In this document: positions 11,107-23,300 of the stretch, piece after piece
How positions within the stretch are numbered: the stretch's first letter is position 1
How the letters are laid out: each line of letters opens with the position of its first letter
Source of the DNA: Paralithodes platypus
Lineage: Eukaryota > Arthropoda > Malacostraca > Decapoda > Lithodidae
Reading direction: 5' to 3'
Length of the DNA: 64,000 nt
NCBI GenBank assembly: GCA_032716605.1
Contig: CM064480.1
Location: forward strand, 25,472,129 to 25,536,128
Translations under genes and position numbers: made by a program
The notes under the pieces: generated by a model
Told to the model about the DNA's origin: nothing
Databases searched by the model: none
Seen by the model: only the letters and a program-made list of their open reading frames with translations

Positions 11107-13029
11107 GACAGAGACTGGTGGGAAACTTACTCCAGGTTCTGTATAGACCCGCCGGGACCCAGCTCTGGAAAATAATAAAATTTCCAGGAATTAATGCTCA
11201 TAAGGTTAATCCAACATGTCCGCACACAAGTGTTAAATAACCCGCCGGGTAACGAGACGCAATCCACAACGACTACGGCTCGCTACGCGGTGGGGTTCCT
11301 AAGTAAAAGATTTCAAATTATCTTAACTTGTCCAAAAACATTTATGAATACCCTCTGACATAATATAAAGACCCGCATGGCGTTTATAATTGATTTTAGT
11401 CTTTCCAGTGGTGTTTGTTTCCAGATTCAATATTGGAAAACCCCCTAAAAAAGACGCCGGCCCCCGAATCATCTCGTAGATCAAAAACTGGGACGCCTGA
11501 CGCATATACGAGACCTAACTTCTCCCGAAGTATCTTTTTAGATCGCCGTATGCTGAAGGCGGCGATACAAAACGTATCCCTCAATTGTCTGGTTAACTAA
11601 CTGAATTGTAAATTCGTCATTCCCACCCTTCCAGGGAGCACCCGCCGGGCGTGAATATTAGTTTAAAAAAATGTTAACCTCAATTACGCCTTAAGCTGAA
11701 GGCGGCGATACAAAACGTATCCCCCAACTATCTGGTTAACTAACTGAATTGAAAATTCGTTATTCCCACCCTTCCAGGGAGCACCCGCCGGGTGTGAAGA
11801 ATAGTATAAACACGTTAACCCCAATTGTGCCTTAATTTGCCGTATGTTGAAGGTGATACACAATGCATCCCTCAAAGTCTGGTCAAGTAAACTGAATTTC
11901 TATTATAAATTCGTTCATCCCACCCTTCCAGGTTGCACCCGCCGGGTGATTTAACGTTAACCCCAACCAATCCTATCCCCACTTCTTTGTAAAAGATCGC
12001 CGGGGAGGAAAAAACAACAACAGCTTAGGTTTTTTATTGGCTTTGCAAAACCGAAAAAACTACAAACACGTGTCCGTATGAACACTGTTAGATGGGTACA
12101 GCCATCCCGCCGGGATTCATAAGGGGCCTGAAACAGGCACCACAGAGACGCAGTCCTGGGGAGCCACAGACACCCACTCGCCGGGGAAACAAGCCTGTAT
12201 TTAAACCACGCGTGGCTAAAACTCGGCAACCAGCCGGGTTTTTCATGGTGTAACCGAGAAAAACCCGCCGGAAATAACCCACCCCGTCTGAACGCAAAAC
12301 AGGACCGAGGCGTAGCCAAAACACAACTAACACCGGGCCCAACATAGTCCGAGGAATTAGCCAATACACAACTAAACCAGGACACATACATAGTCCGTGG
12401 AATTAGCCAATACACAACTAACCCAGGACACACATGACACAGTAGTACATATTTATAACATAAATCAATAACACTTGTACATGTGGCAAAGCTACGAGAG
12501 GCTGGCTAGGCCTAGGCAGACGGACATAAAAGTAAGCATGTCGTAATATAAACAAAAAGCACTGAATTATATCACAACAGGAACCACCGTCAACACACCA
12601 CTGTAGCAAACACTTCCGACAAAGGGAAGAACTGACTCGGGACCCAGAAAAAACTTCACTAAGTGAAGAAAAATACGCTGGGAACGTCAGTAAAAATAAG
12701 CTACCTCATCAGAAAGATAAAAGGAAGCAATAATAACACGTAATGAAAGCCGCCTACATCACAAAGCTAGCTAACAGTGAAAAAGTTCACAAGTCCACAA
12801 CAGGACCACGAGGGTACATCCGAAATAGATGCCCCAAACACACGACCCAAAATACACTGCACTGCGGGCAACCAGCCCAGGACACTCCTGCTACGCATAT
12901 CCTAACCTTACTCGATACATCCCGGAGTAAACAAATGAGAAAAAACTCACTAGGGACGCAACAAATGCGGAACCAGCGGAGCGTGGGGAGACACGTCAGG
13001 GCAGGCTGAGCGCAGAGCAGAGAAGGAAG
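11107..13029 (-). repeat. DIRS-I leader with tandem GCC-loop repeats
   Basis: This is about 1.9 kb of non-coding sequence upstream of gag. Three consecutive degenerate units of about 130-150 bp (roughly 11540-11670, 11693-11810, 11826-11960) each contain a cgccgta...ggcgata stem and a cacccgccgggtg-type motif. The CCCGCCGGG core also occurs near 11148 and 11245. The part at 12060-12260 is shared with DIRS-III (37500-37680), where it lies close to the terminal repeat. No ORF is supported. Confidence 0.7.
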
Positions 13030-13332
13030 AATGACGCCTGAGTCAGCGTCTGGTCAAAGATCCACACAAGTACATCCACGATATTATGGAAAGCTTATTG
13101 AATAGTTATTCTTATTTTCTTTTTATTTTTATTTTTTACGAAGTTTTTTCGTAGTGAGAACCCAATTCATAATGACTGAAGCCATGAGTGAGGTCGCGTG
13201 CGCTCATGATGAAGGCTCCTCATATTTTAGATGCTCTGCGCGGTAGATTCAAAACTACGGCGGATGAGTCTTTGAAGAGGGTGCCTTATGTAATAGGCAT
13301 GTTCGTCAATGATGGAGGGGCCACTAATAAAT
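13030..13332 (-). repeat. DIRS-I terminal repeat (gag-side end)
   Basis: Reverse complement of the left terminal block. It ends ggaggggccactaataaat, a tip that differs from the left tip (acggggccactactaaatatt...) but is present in the ICR. Confidence 0.88.
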
Positions 13333-13760
13333 AGTGCTCTATAGGTAGAAGTCGGGAGACAGGGGGGCAAGGGACATGTGAAGGGTATGCTAGTCAGGAA
13401 AGCTCTGAAGAGAATAGCTCCTCGGGACCCCTCCAGGATCACACACAAAGGCATGGTGGTCAGCCAATCACAGGCTGCTACGTCACCAGGCAGCAGGGCT
13501 GCAGAAGGCGCCAGGAACTACCAGCCAATCAAGAGGCGTGAGATGGCACGTGCGCGAGCCTACAAAGCGAGGGGGGAGGCAGCACATGTATACACACGCA
13601 CACACTACCACCCCACTGCCTATATTATTCTCTCTCCTTAACTATATACAATGCATCCTATGTTCAACTCATGATATAAAATGCTTCCCGTTGTCACAGA
13701 CGAAAATAAAGACCTCCACGGGACTGTCTGTAACAACACGAACACTATGAAAGAAAGAAC
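13333..13760. other. LTR-like or promoter-like flank right of DIRS-I
   Basis: No ORF is supported. The sequence has two CCAATCA motifs (near 13465 and 13524), a tatataca box near 13645 and an AATAAA near 13706 followed by a TGT-rich stretch, an arrangement like U3-R of an LTR. No second copy is visible in the window, so this is only a suggestion. Confidence 0.3.
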
Positions 13761-14076
13761 AACATTATAGATAGACTGTAGCCAAATACCTTGCCCCGGC
13801 GAGTGCTAGCGAGTGGCCAAGCGAGCGGCTGAGCCCACGTGGCGTTCTGCTGAGCTGCAGGCGTCACACTATCACATCAGGTTTTCGAGATATAAAATCT
13901 TGCATTTTCGCAAGAAACAGCAATTTATGCTCATAATGGAAGAATTAAACATACATAGATACAAAAATGTAATGAGTCGTAGCACAAAGTTGTGAGAGTG
14001 AATGCACATTAGCATGTAAGAATTAAGTGTGAAGATAACAAAACTATGTACAAAAAGTCTATTTATTGTGGTCATG
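13761..14076 (-). other. probable 3' flank of the 14077-14850 ORF
   Basis: No coding signal. On the minus strand an AATAAA lies near 14058-14063, just past the ORF stop, and is a plausible polyadenylation signal for it. The rest is AT-rich and unassigned. Confidence 0.4.
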
Positions 14077-14850
14077 TTACAACTGCATAAACTTCCTCTT
14101 CTTTGACGATCTCTGATGTACAGCTTCTGGAATGTCTCTCATCAAGCTCCAGCAGTAATCTGCCATTATGTTTGAGTCCCATCGGCCTTGGTAACGTTCT
14201 TCCATTACTTTAATGTCTTGATGAAAGCGTTCACCTTGCTCTTCGCTCACATCACCCAGGTTCTCTGGAAACTTGCCCAAGTGACTATGTAAGTAGTGCA
14301 CCATGATGCTCATTCTACATCCAAGTGCTTGCAAACTCAAGAGCAGCTCCTCCACAATCTCTTGATAGTTGTCAGCTTTCCTGTTCCCAAGGAAATTTTG
14401 CACCACATCAGAGAATGCATTCCAAGCTCTAGCCTCTGCCGCATCAAATATTCCTGCCTTTTTCTTCTCGTCACTGAGACTTGGAAAGGTTGAACATATA
14501 TAGCTGAAGCAGTCTCCACTGTGATCAAGAGCTTTGACGAATTGCTTCATCAAACCAAGTTTTATGTGCAGTGGGGGAAAGACAATGTTTTTCCTATCAA
14601 CCAGAGGGTCATTAATGATGTTCTTGTCACCAGGCGTCAAACTGTTTCTTGGTGGCCATTTATTTTTCACCCAGTGGTCTACTGTAGCCCTACTGTCCCA
14701 GTAGCACAGGAAACAGGGGTATTTTGTGTAACCTTCTTGCTGGCCCAGCAGAAAGTTCACCATTTTCAAATCCACACAAATTACCCATCCATGAACATGG
14801 TATTGCAACCTTTCCAGAACAATCTTGATGTTGGCATACTCTTCTTTCAT
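14077..14850 (-). CDS. uncharacterised, probably transposon-associated protein (5' partial)
   Basis: 257 residues. It resembles a high-copy protein family seen in many arthropod and cnidarian genomes that carries no named domain I can assign. Recognisable blocks are VICVDLKMVNFLLGQQ, KYPCFLCYWDSRA, SEEQGERFHQDIK and ADYCWSL. The Cys pair and the His/Asp/Glu-rich blocks could form a metal site or catalytic core, but that is inference. The minus-strand sequence just upstream of Met 14850 continues the family-like reading (GSIPIGH) in another frame, so the copy is probably 5' truncated by a frameshift, not a complete gene. Repetitive occurrence in such genomes suggests a transposase-derived or hitch-hiking protein; function unknown. 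Confidence 0.6.
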   Translation of the reverse strand: MKEEYANIKIVLERLQYHVHGWVICVDLKMVNFLLGQQEGYTKYPCFLCYWDSRATVDHWVKNKWPPRNSLTPGDKNIINDPLVDRKNIVFPPLHIKLGLMKQFVKALDHSGDCFSYICSTFPSLSDEKKKAGIFDAAEARAWNAFSDVVQNFLGNRKADNYQEIVEELLLSLQALGCRMSIMVHYLHSHLGKFPENLGDVSEEQGERFHQDIKVMEERYQGRWDSNIMADYCWSLMRDIPEAVHQRSSKKRKFMQL

Positions 14851-15156
14851 TTTTACAGTGTCCTATTGGGATTGAACCCTCACTATTATAAACACACTAT
14901 CCTAAAAATAAAACGCCATATTCTAACAATAAAGCAATCACTGACCATCCGCAATGAGTGACGGAAAGTTAATTTTTGGTAAAATCCATGAAAATGGGGT
15001 ATACCGATAGCAAAAAAATGTGATGTGATAGAGCAAATCTGAGATCAGATTTGGATTCAGCACCCCAAAATTAGTCTAAAACTGGTCTAGTTTCCATGCC
15101 AGAAAAAAATAAAACAATTTTGTTGACCAGTGGATCGCGTGCGCGCATATATAATT
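14851..15156. other. degenerate upstream part of the 14077-14850 gene
   Basis: A short frame with family-like residues adjoins the ORF; further up nothing coding is recognised. The stretch around 14988-15090 is low complexity and unassigned. Confidence 0.35.
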
Positions 15157-17850
15157 GTTATGCCCTGTTTTTCTACAGGATTAACTTGGGTAATGTGAGT
15201 TCTAACTGACTGGGTATATAAGGCTGCATGCACAATACAAGGTATGAGGAATAGAGAACACAAAATAAACACACGGTAACAAGACACACGATCACGTTTA
15301 TTGAAGATGATTAATAGGAAGCATAAGAAGGTATGAATACTCGTACAAGACAAATGATAGAAATGAACAATTAGCATTAGTGGATCTGGATGGAGCCTAG
15401 TCTCCCACTTCCAACGTTCAGGTATACTCTTCTGATCACTGGCTTGGTTCGCAAGTTTATATACTGGAAGACATCAATGTTACTTATAGATTCAATTTCA
15501 CTAATTAGATTTATTACTGGCAGTTCTGGTGCACAAGTAGTAGTTCACAGACTTAGAATTAGACACGCGTATTTTTAGAGCACGGGAATTCTAGTAACCT
15601 CAGGGGGGTACTGATCTAAGTTTTATATTCTTATAGCAGAAATACGTAGAACACAAATCAGTGGGCGAACGTTAGATATCACTAGGGTTTTACTTCTATG
15701 TAATAATATCTGAATAGGGGTAATTACGAGAGTTAATGTCGCCTGTTAATTAATGAACACTGATACGCTTAGCACTTCCCAATAGAATGGTTGTATATGA
15801 ATTATACTGGGGCAAAGATATAGCCACTTCATAGAAAGATTAATAAGTGAGTCTCTAATTAGTACTGTAACACGGTAGTACTAATAAAGTGAATCTTGGG
15901 TAGTATTTGGTTGGTCTGGTCCTGGTTATCTTGCGTCCGTGATGTTGGGGGCGCCGTCCAGGGGGTCCATATGTAGGAAGTTCTCAAGACGGATCTCTTG
16001 GCGATCGTTGCTGGCTACACGCTTATATACCCACTGGTGTGTGAAGGTTATAAGGTGCAAGTAGATTTCTTGTACGTGGACAGATGCTTCTATCTCAAAT
16101 CTGCCACGGAGTCTGCCGGCTCTGGAACTCAAATCTCAGGAACAACACAAGGGCAGAGCTAGAGGTCAACTTAAGGGGGCCAGCCACTGGTTGGTGTCTA
16201 TCTTTCAACTGATTTTACTGGGGGCTGGAGCTGGGTTTATAGGCTCGGTTTTGGACCCTGTAGGCCATAGGGATCTCGAGTCTTATGGAATTATTTGAGC
16301 TCTCAATAGATACGGGGACTAGGTAAGGTGGTGATTACTGTTGTGGCACATGGCTATAGGGAGCCTTCATAATGTGATATAACTGAGCCTTAGTAAGAAG
16401 TACTATTTTGGCTATACTGGAAGTATTGAGGGGAGGGAGACTGGATCTACTTTGCGAGGAGGACTGGGACAGCTGTGATAGGAGCGTCTCTCTTATATTG
16501 CTCAGTCTTCATTCTATGGTATAGCTGAGGTGCTAATTTGATTATCCGAGTATGCAAGAAAGGTGAATGGGTTATTGTGGGTTAATAGAGGTTAGTAAAG
16601 GGGTTAGTCATGCATGGTTAGTTCATTGATAGGAAGAATTCCTGTGCTACCTGGCAATGACCCGGAAGTCAAAACAGGGGTCAGGTATACCTCCGCAGGG
16701 GTGGGTAAAAAAGGGGAGGTGCGCGCCCTCTCTCTGTGATGGTCGTCCGGCGGCTGTGGCTAGGGGCTTGCCATATCACAAGTGTTTGTAATAACCCTCT
16801 GTTTATGAGATAGATGTGGGTGTTCGTAATACCAAAACCGAAGGTGCCTTGACTAGCTGGTTTAATCGGTTGGGTTGTTAATTGCATGGTTTGCTGGATG
16901 TGGTGGAGACTGGGTTGCTAACTCTGCCACATTTATCTGGAAGTATGGCAATAGAAGTTAGTCACTGGCGAGGCGGCTAGCCTCGCACTGACGATCATTT
17001 GGTACAGGGTTGTGAATGGGTTGTGAGGGAATAGATGGCATGCAAAGGGTTAGTAAAGTTCTAATGTTGTTCCGTCCTCCTAAGAGAAGGTAGGCTGGAT
17101 AGGAGTATATATATAAAAGGTTGGAGAATGTTAGCAACGGAAAAATCAAGGATATTCAGGAGGTATGGTGGAGAGGCTAGGTCGGAAAGGAGTCGAGGAG
17201 CATGGGAGGTTAATGAGAGGGAGAGGGTTCAGGGGGCTACGTGGAAGTTTGACCCTAAGGTCTCCGGGCGTAGGGGTGGCATTAGACTGCAGTTGATATT
17301 GGAGTTTGGGGGTTAATGACAGGGAAAGTATGTTAGCCAAATGCTACCGGGGGATGAACAATACGGGATGGTATATGAGTCTGGAAAGGATAGAATCATG
17401 TGGACTGTGGGGCTGTGGGGTGTTGGTTAACTGTAGGTGTGTGCTTGACTGTGGATCAAAGTAGGGAAAAACATGGTGTATTATTACTCGTCAATACGAT
17501 GGTTATGGATACTGTTAATCTGACACTATTTCTTGCTGATCTAGTTGTTCCTGGGAACTGCGTTTTCTATGATATATACACCAAAGAAAACGACAGTTCG
17601 TAGGGTTAACTTCGGTATTGTTTCGTGGTGAAAATGCGTTGACACAATGGCAACAGAGGGTTGTATATACAATCTCTGGTTGGGGTAAGAATTAAAGTTA
17701 CTGCATGGTGGCTAACATCTTCAGTCATTGCTGGCTAGGTCTTACAGGAACAATGGTTCTATATACACTGGTGTACCCGTGGGTATCATAGTTTCTTATC
17801 AATTAGGACATGGGGTTTTAACATACTACTTCTCGGATGGAAGAACATAC
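15157..17850 (-). mobile_element. diverged LTR-B-type LTR (solo or 3' LTR), cut by DIRS-II
   Basis: Begins tgttatgccctg, the same terminus (in the same sense) as the LTR-B pieces at 49274, 51051 and 52828, and the reverse complement of the LTR end at 58557. Further matches to the reverse complement of 57700-58550 include ctgaacgttggaagtggga and gatcagaaga. No primer-binding site follows on the minus strand below 15157, so this edge is an outer LTR end. The far end is interrupted by the DIRS-II insertion at 17851. No ORF is supported in it. Confidence 0.6.
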
Positions 17851-18215
17851 TATAGGTTTGACTCCTGTAAGGAGATAAAGAAAACCTAATATTTAGTAGT
17901 GGCCCCGTAATCATTGACGAACATGCCTATTACATAAGGCATCCTCTTCAAACACTAATCCGCCGTAGTTTGAATCTACTGCGCAGAGCATTTAAAATCT
18001 GAGGAGCCTTCATCATAAGCGCACGCGACCTCACTCATGGCTTCAGTCATTATGAATTGGGTTCTCACTACGAAAAAACTTCGTAAAAAACAAAAAAACA
18101 AAAAGAAAATAAGAATAACTATCCAATAAGCTTTCAATCATATCGTGGATGTACTTGTGTGGATCTTTGACCAGACGCTGATTCAGGCGTCATTCTTCCT
18201 TCACTGACATATCAA
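17851..18215 (-). repeat. DIRS-II terminal repeat
   Basis: Near-identical to 241-600, starting tataggtttgactcctgtaa. Target-side sequence before it belongs to the LTR-B-type LTR. Confidence 0.85.
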
Positions 18216-18274
18216 GTAAACCAAAATCCTTAATACATCAACGAATGGGAAGGGGATGGTCGGGAGGGCCCCAG

Positions 18275-18380
18275 TCGTCAATGATTACGGGGCCACTACT
18301 AAATATTAGGTTTTCTTTATCTCCTTACAGGAGTCAAACCTATAATTTATTAGTGGCCCCTCCATCATTGACGAACATGC
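18275..18380. repeat. DIRS-II internal complementary region
   Basis: Joined complements of the two DIRS tips, as at 663-766. Followed (18381-19080) by 3' UTR without supported genes and a C-homopolymer near 19025-19040. Confidence 0.85.
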
Positions 18381-19080
18381 CTGATTTCTAAGACTGGAGG
18401 GGGACATTCGTAATCATATCATAACTCTAGAAAAGCAGATAATCAAACAACCACATAGTATTCTTACTTTTGTAAAAAAGAGATATTCGGGTGCATAAAC
18501 TTTATACAGCCTAAATCTTCAAAAAGGGGTACAAGCAGGAGCGTGCTTCAAAGCAGCCTGCTTGAAAAAGGGTTAACTCTGAGACTCTGTGCACAGATCT
18601 GCTAGTTAAGAAGGCACCCCACTTAAAGTAAGTGGTGAAAACTAAAAACTTATAAGTTTACATGTGCACATATAAACCCCATTAACTAGTGGATATATTC
18701 CTAAAAATATAACCAAACATAAATGAATTCTTGTACATTCGTAGAAGTACTGAACTCGTGTACTTATGCAGAAGTAATTACTTCAAAAGTAAAAGTCGTA
18801 ATTGCAACTACCGAGATTTCTCAAAAATCTATTGCTTCACAGCCAAAGCTACTTACAACAAGAATTGTTGTAACACTACTATTGGCCTTTAGCACAATTT
18901 CCTGCAATGAATACTACAGAGAAATTTTATAATACAATGCCTACAACCAGTATCACAGCTCGTATGTTCCGAACACATACTCCGGAGGGGTCTAGGGTGT
19001 CCTATGTCACACTGACTGCACCCTCCCCCCCCCCCCCCCCTTTTTCTTGAAATTAAACAAAACGTGACTAAAAGGGCCAC

Positions 19081-20386
19081 CTAGACCCTCTGCCGTAAAG
19101 CTATACATGGCAAGGAAGGTTTGTCCAGAGCTACTGAAAGGTATCGAGGCAAAAACTCCTGATTAGAGGCCCACAACTGTGTGGACGTAATAACTTCCAC
19201 CGAAAGATTATTAAGGAAACGTAAAGAGGCTGTCCCCTTGCGTAAATCGTGGGTCTTACCCACAACGCCGGGATTCTTCTCTTTAAAGTCCTCGACCAAG
19301 AGAGAAGCCAGTGTACGCTCCATCAAGCGTTCACCCGGACTTGCGACCCATAAAGCACCCTGGTGATTTAGAGGTGCCACTCTTAAATATTTGGTTAGAG
19401 CTTGCACTGGGCAAAACAGATGGTGCACCTTTCCCCTGTTTAACGCCGGCACCGTGAACTCTGAAAACACGTGTTCACTGTGCTCAATCTCGGCTATGAA
19501 TCCTGGGGAAGGAGCAATGTGAATACACTCATGAAGCCTATCAAACCTGAGGCAATTAGGTGCGTTGCTCATCGCCGCCAGCTCAGATACTCTGTTCCCG
19601 GTAGCCAAAGCCATAAGGAATACTGCCCTTTTGTAAAATCTGCAGTCTTTGGTACATACGGGAACGAGAATATCGACGATGCTTTGTCCAGAGACCATGT
19701 AGGCCTGGGCTGACGGGGAGGTGGGCGGAGTTTAAAACCTGCCCACATAAATCACTCTCAGATAAATGTTTCTGCATGAACAGATAAATTAAATAATAAA
19801 CAACCAACGCCACCGAGGGCACAGTTTGTTTTGTTCTAAGAATCCGAGACGTAAAAGCTTGCCAATGCGATTGAAACTGTCGCTTTGTAGACTGGGTATA
19901 TTGATTCGTGAATATCTTGGTCACGTCGCTACCATATGGTGCTAGCCACTTGGCCTCCTGAATGTCCAAAATGAACAAGTCCGCGAGGTTTCTAGGTTGC
20001 CAATTGTGTTCTAAGTGGAACAACCCGACCAGGAGGGACACTGGGTGCGGGCACCACGTGTTCAAATGCTGGTACCACACTGCGCCGGCCACAGGGGCGC
20101 GATTAGCGAGACTACGCCTCGCTAATCCTGTGGTTTGTTGACTACGTGGCACATTAGAGACGCGTCTGGCGGCGGAAAATAGACAAATGGAACTCAACCT
20201 GTTCTCGTCCGTCATCAGAGCGTCAGGTCCGCCCGCCGGCGTTATCGTCCGGCGGGTGAAGTACGACTGTGAGTATCGCCATACACCGTGGCTGTGGCTG
20301 GCCCTCGCTTGCGAGCTCGGTATACTCCCTGAATGGGAGCCCTCATCCGAGTCCCGTAAAGGTTTATGATAATTAAAAGCTCCCAT
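19081..20386 (-). pseudogene. DIRS-II tyrosine recombinase (frameshifted, internally deleted)
   Basis: Two overlapping frames (20386-19583 and 19698-19081) together cover the end of RNase H and the YR. The arginine box GNRVSEL, the HDLRK box and the RYLSV tyrosine all survive. Relative to DIRS-I, about 80 bp is missing between the core-binding and catalytic domains (near 19750), with a further small deletion just before the arginine box, so the protein cannot be made in one piece. The same lesions occur in DIRS-III (40910-42287), so they predate both insertions. Confidence 0.85.
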
Positions 20387-23300
20387 AGCTCATTAACACA
20401 TTGAAATAACACAATATTTTCATAATATAATCATAGAAAATATATATGTTTATTATGATTCAGCTATTAAATTATTCCATTAACAAATAAAAATAAGATA
20501 GGGCTACCTGAGCTAAACGGCGTTGAACATACAGCAATGAGAGGTTCAAGTGCCGACACGACAGAGACTGGGGGAAAACTACCCCGCCCCCGGGAACTAC
20601 CGGGTCACCTGGTGCAACACCGGTACTCCGCCCTGGAAAGAGAAATTTCCGGGGATTAATGCTCATAGGGTTACACCCAAAAAACGGTACAAAATATGTG
20701 CCTCAAAACCGCCGGTCAACGAACCGTAGCACTCCACCACTACTTTTCGTTTTCCTTTAGTTTCATATTAAAGATTTCAGCATATCTTTACCTGTCCAGA
20801 AGATTTAAGCATATCTTCTGAATCCTCATAAAGATGAAGCATATCTTTATTAAAGATGAAGTCTTTCAAGTATCCCTTTACACTTGAAATACTAGTAAGA
20901 TTCCGGCATCTTTTTATCCCATAAAAAGTCTAAGCATATCTTAATCTCTAATCTGGCTTCTCCCAGAAGCCCTCATAGATCGCCGTCTTGAAGGCCGTGA
21001 TACCCTATTGTATCAATCAATTGTTTGGCAAATTATTGCGAATTGCAAATCAGTTAATATAACCACCCAAAGGTACAACCGCCGGGTTTTATATGCAATG
21101 TCAAACCAAATTGTACTCGCCCCAGACCTCTTTGTAAAAAGGTCGCCGGGAGGGAAAGACTAAACAAACAAACGGCATTGTTTCAATCGCTTAGTAAAGA
21201 TTTCAGCATATCATTTACTTGTCCAAAAGAATTAAGCCTAACTTCTTAATCCTCATAAAGATGAAGCATATCTTTATTAAAGATGAAGTCTTTCAAGTAT
21301 CCCTTTACACTTAAAACACTAGTAAGATTCAGGCATCTTTTCATCCCATAAAAAGTCTAAGCCTATCCTTAATCTCTAATCCGGCTTCTCCCAGAAGCCC
21401 TCATAGATCGCCGTCTTGAAGGCCGTGATACCCTATTGTATCAATCAATTGTTTGGCAAATTATCTCGAATCGCAAATCCGTTAATATAACCACCCGAAG
21501 GTACAACCGCCGGGTTTTATATGCAATGTCAAACCAATTATACCTGCCCCAGACCTCTTTGTAAAAAGGTCTCCGGGAGGTAAAGACCAAACAAACAGAC
21601 AGCATTGTTTCAATGGCTTTGAAAAGCAGAGAAAACCAAGTCCAACAGGTGTCAGCCTGATCACCTAGAAAACCGTCTGGAGCCCCCCTCGACGGGAATA
21701 ACCCAGGAAGCCTGATCCCAGGCTCGACCATAGAAAACGCAGTTTCTGATGAGCCCTCAAGCGACCAAACTCGTCGGGGTAACTTACCTATTTTAGCCAT
21801 CCTGACTAAAACTCGGTAAACAAAAACGGTGTACTCGGAGCATCGAGAAAAACGCCGGAAAGGTAACCCACACTAAACTATACATTACAGGAGGGCGTAA
21901 TGCATAAAGCAATGAATAACACAGGAAGCCCGATCCCAGGCTCGACCACAGAAAACGCAGTTTCTTATGAGCCCTCAAGCGACCAAACTCGTCGGGGTAA
22001 CTTACCTATTTTGAGCCATCCTGACTAAAATTCGGTAAACAAAAACGGTGTTCTCGGAGCAACGAGAAAAAACGCCGGAAAGGTAACCCACACCAAACGA
22101 GACATTTTAACACAATTTAGACAAAGGGTGTGCGCAAAAATAGGGATACCTGAACAGGAGGGCGTAATGCATAAAGCAAAAAACCGGGGCAAAGGTAGCC
22201 ATGACAGAGACTGGTGGGATACTTACTCTAGGTTATACATAGACCCGCCGGGACCCAGCTCTGTAAAAAAAGAAAATTTCCAGGAATTAATGCTCATAAG
22301 GTTAAACCAAACATGTTCGCACACAAGTGTTAAATAACCCGCCGGGTAACGAGACGTAATACTCAACGACTACAGCTCGCTACGCGGTGGGGTTTCCTAA
22401 GTAAAAGATTTCAGAATATCTTAATTCGTCCAAAAGATTTATGAATACCCTCTGACATAATATATAAAGACCAGAGCATGGCGTTTATAACTGATTAAGA
22501 CTTTCCGGTGGTGTTTGTTTCAAAATTCAATTTTGGAAAAAAAAAAAAAAAAAAAAAGACGCCGGCCCCCGAATTATCTCGTAGATAAAAAACTGGGAAG
22601 CCTGACAAATATACGAGATCTAACTTCTCCCGAAGTATCTTTTTAGATCGCCGTATGTTGAAGGCGGCAATACAAAACGTATCCCTCAATTGTCTGGTTA
22701 ACTAACTGAATTGTAAAGTCGTTATTCCCATCCCTCCAAGGAGCACCCGCCGGGTGTGAATATTAGTTTAAAAAACGTTAATCCCAATTGTGCCCTAAAG
22801 TGCCGTATGTTGAAGGAGGCGATACACAATGCATCCCTCAATTGTCTGGTCAACTAAACTGAATTTTGCAAATTCGGGCATCCCACCCTTCCAGGTTGCA
22901 CCCGCCGGGTGATTTAAAGTTTAAAATTTAACCCCAATTGTTCCTAACCCCACTTCTTTGGAAAAGATCGCCGGGGAGGAAATACAAATATCGCGAATTG
23001 CAAATCAGTTAATATAACCACCCAAAGGTACAACCGCCGGGTTTTATATGCAATGTCAAACCAATTGTACCTGCCCCAGACCTCTTCGTAAAAAGGTCGC
23101 CGGGAGGGAAAGACTAAACAAACAAACGGCATTGTTTCAATGGCTTATTAAAGATTTCAGCATATCTTTTACCTGTCCAAAAGAATTAAGCATAACTACT
23201 TAATCCTCATAAAGATGAAGCATATCTTTATTAAAGATGAAGTCTTTCAAGTATCCCTTTACACTTGAAACACTAGTAAGATTCAGGCATCTTTTTATCC

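Larger units (their letters stand above)
241..13332 (-). mobile_element. DIRS-I: full-architecture DIRS1-like retrotransposon with nested insertions
   Basis: The ends are an inverted repeat: about 290-600 is the reverse complement of about 13030-13315. Reading the minus strand, the order is leader repeats, gag (from 11106), RT-RNase H (4219-2297), tyrosine recombinase (to 1344), then an internal complementary region (663-766) that pairs with both extreme ends. Gag/RT-RH/YR order, the overlapping YR frame and the ICR are diagnostic of the DIRS order, which integrates by recombinase instead of a DDE integrase. No clear target duplication is seen, as expected for DIRS. Removing the CR1-like LINE and a 0.45-kb insertion leaves roughly 9 kb, long for the group because of an extended leader. 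Coding frames carry in-frame TAG codons in gag and RT-RH, so this copy is probably not autonomous. Confidence 0.9.

Noticed and set aside
11957..12433. Minus-strand ORFs in the DIRS-I leader
   Set aside because: They cross tandem repeat units and hairpin motifs, differ in frame between copies and match no known protein.
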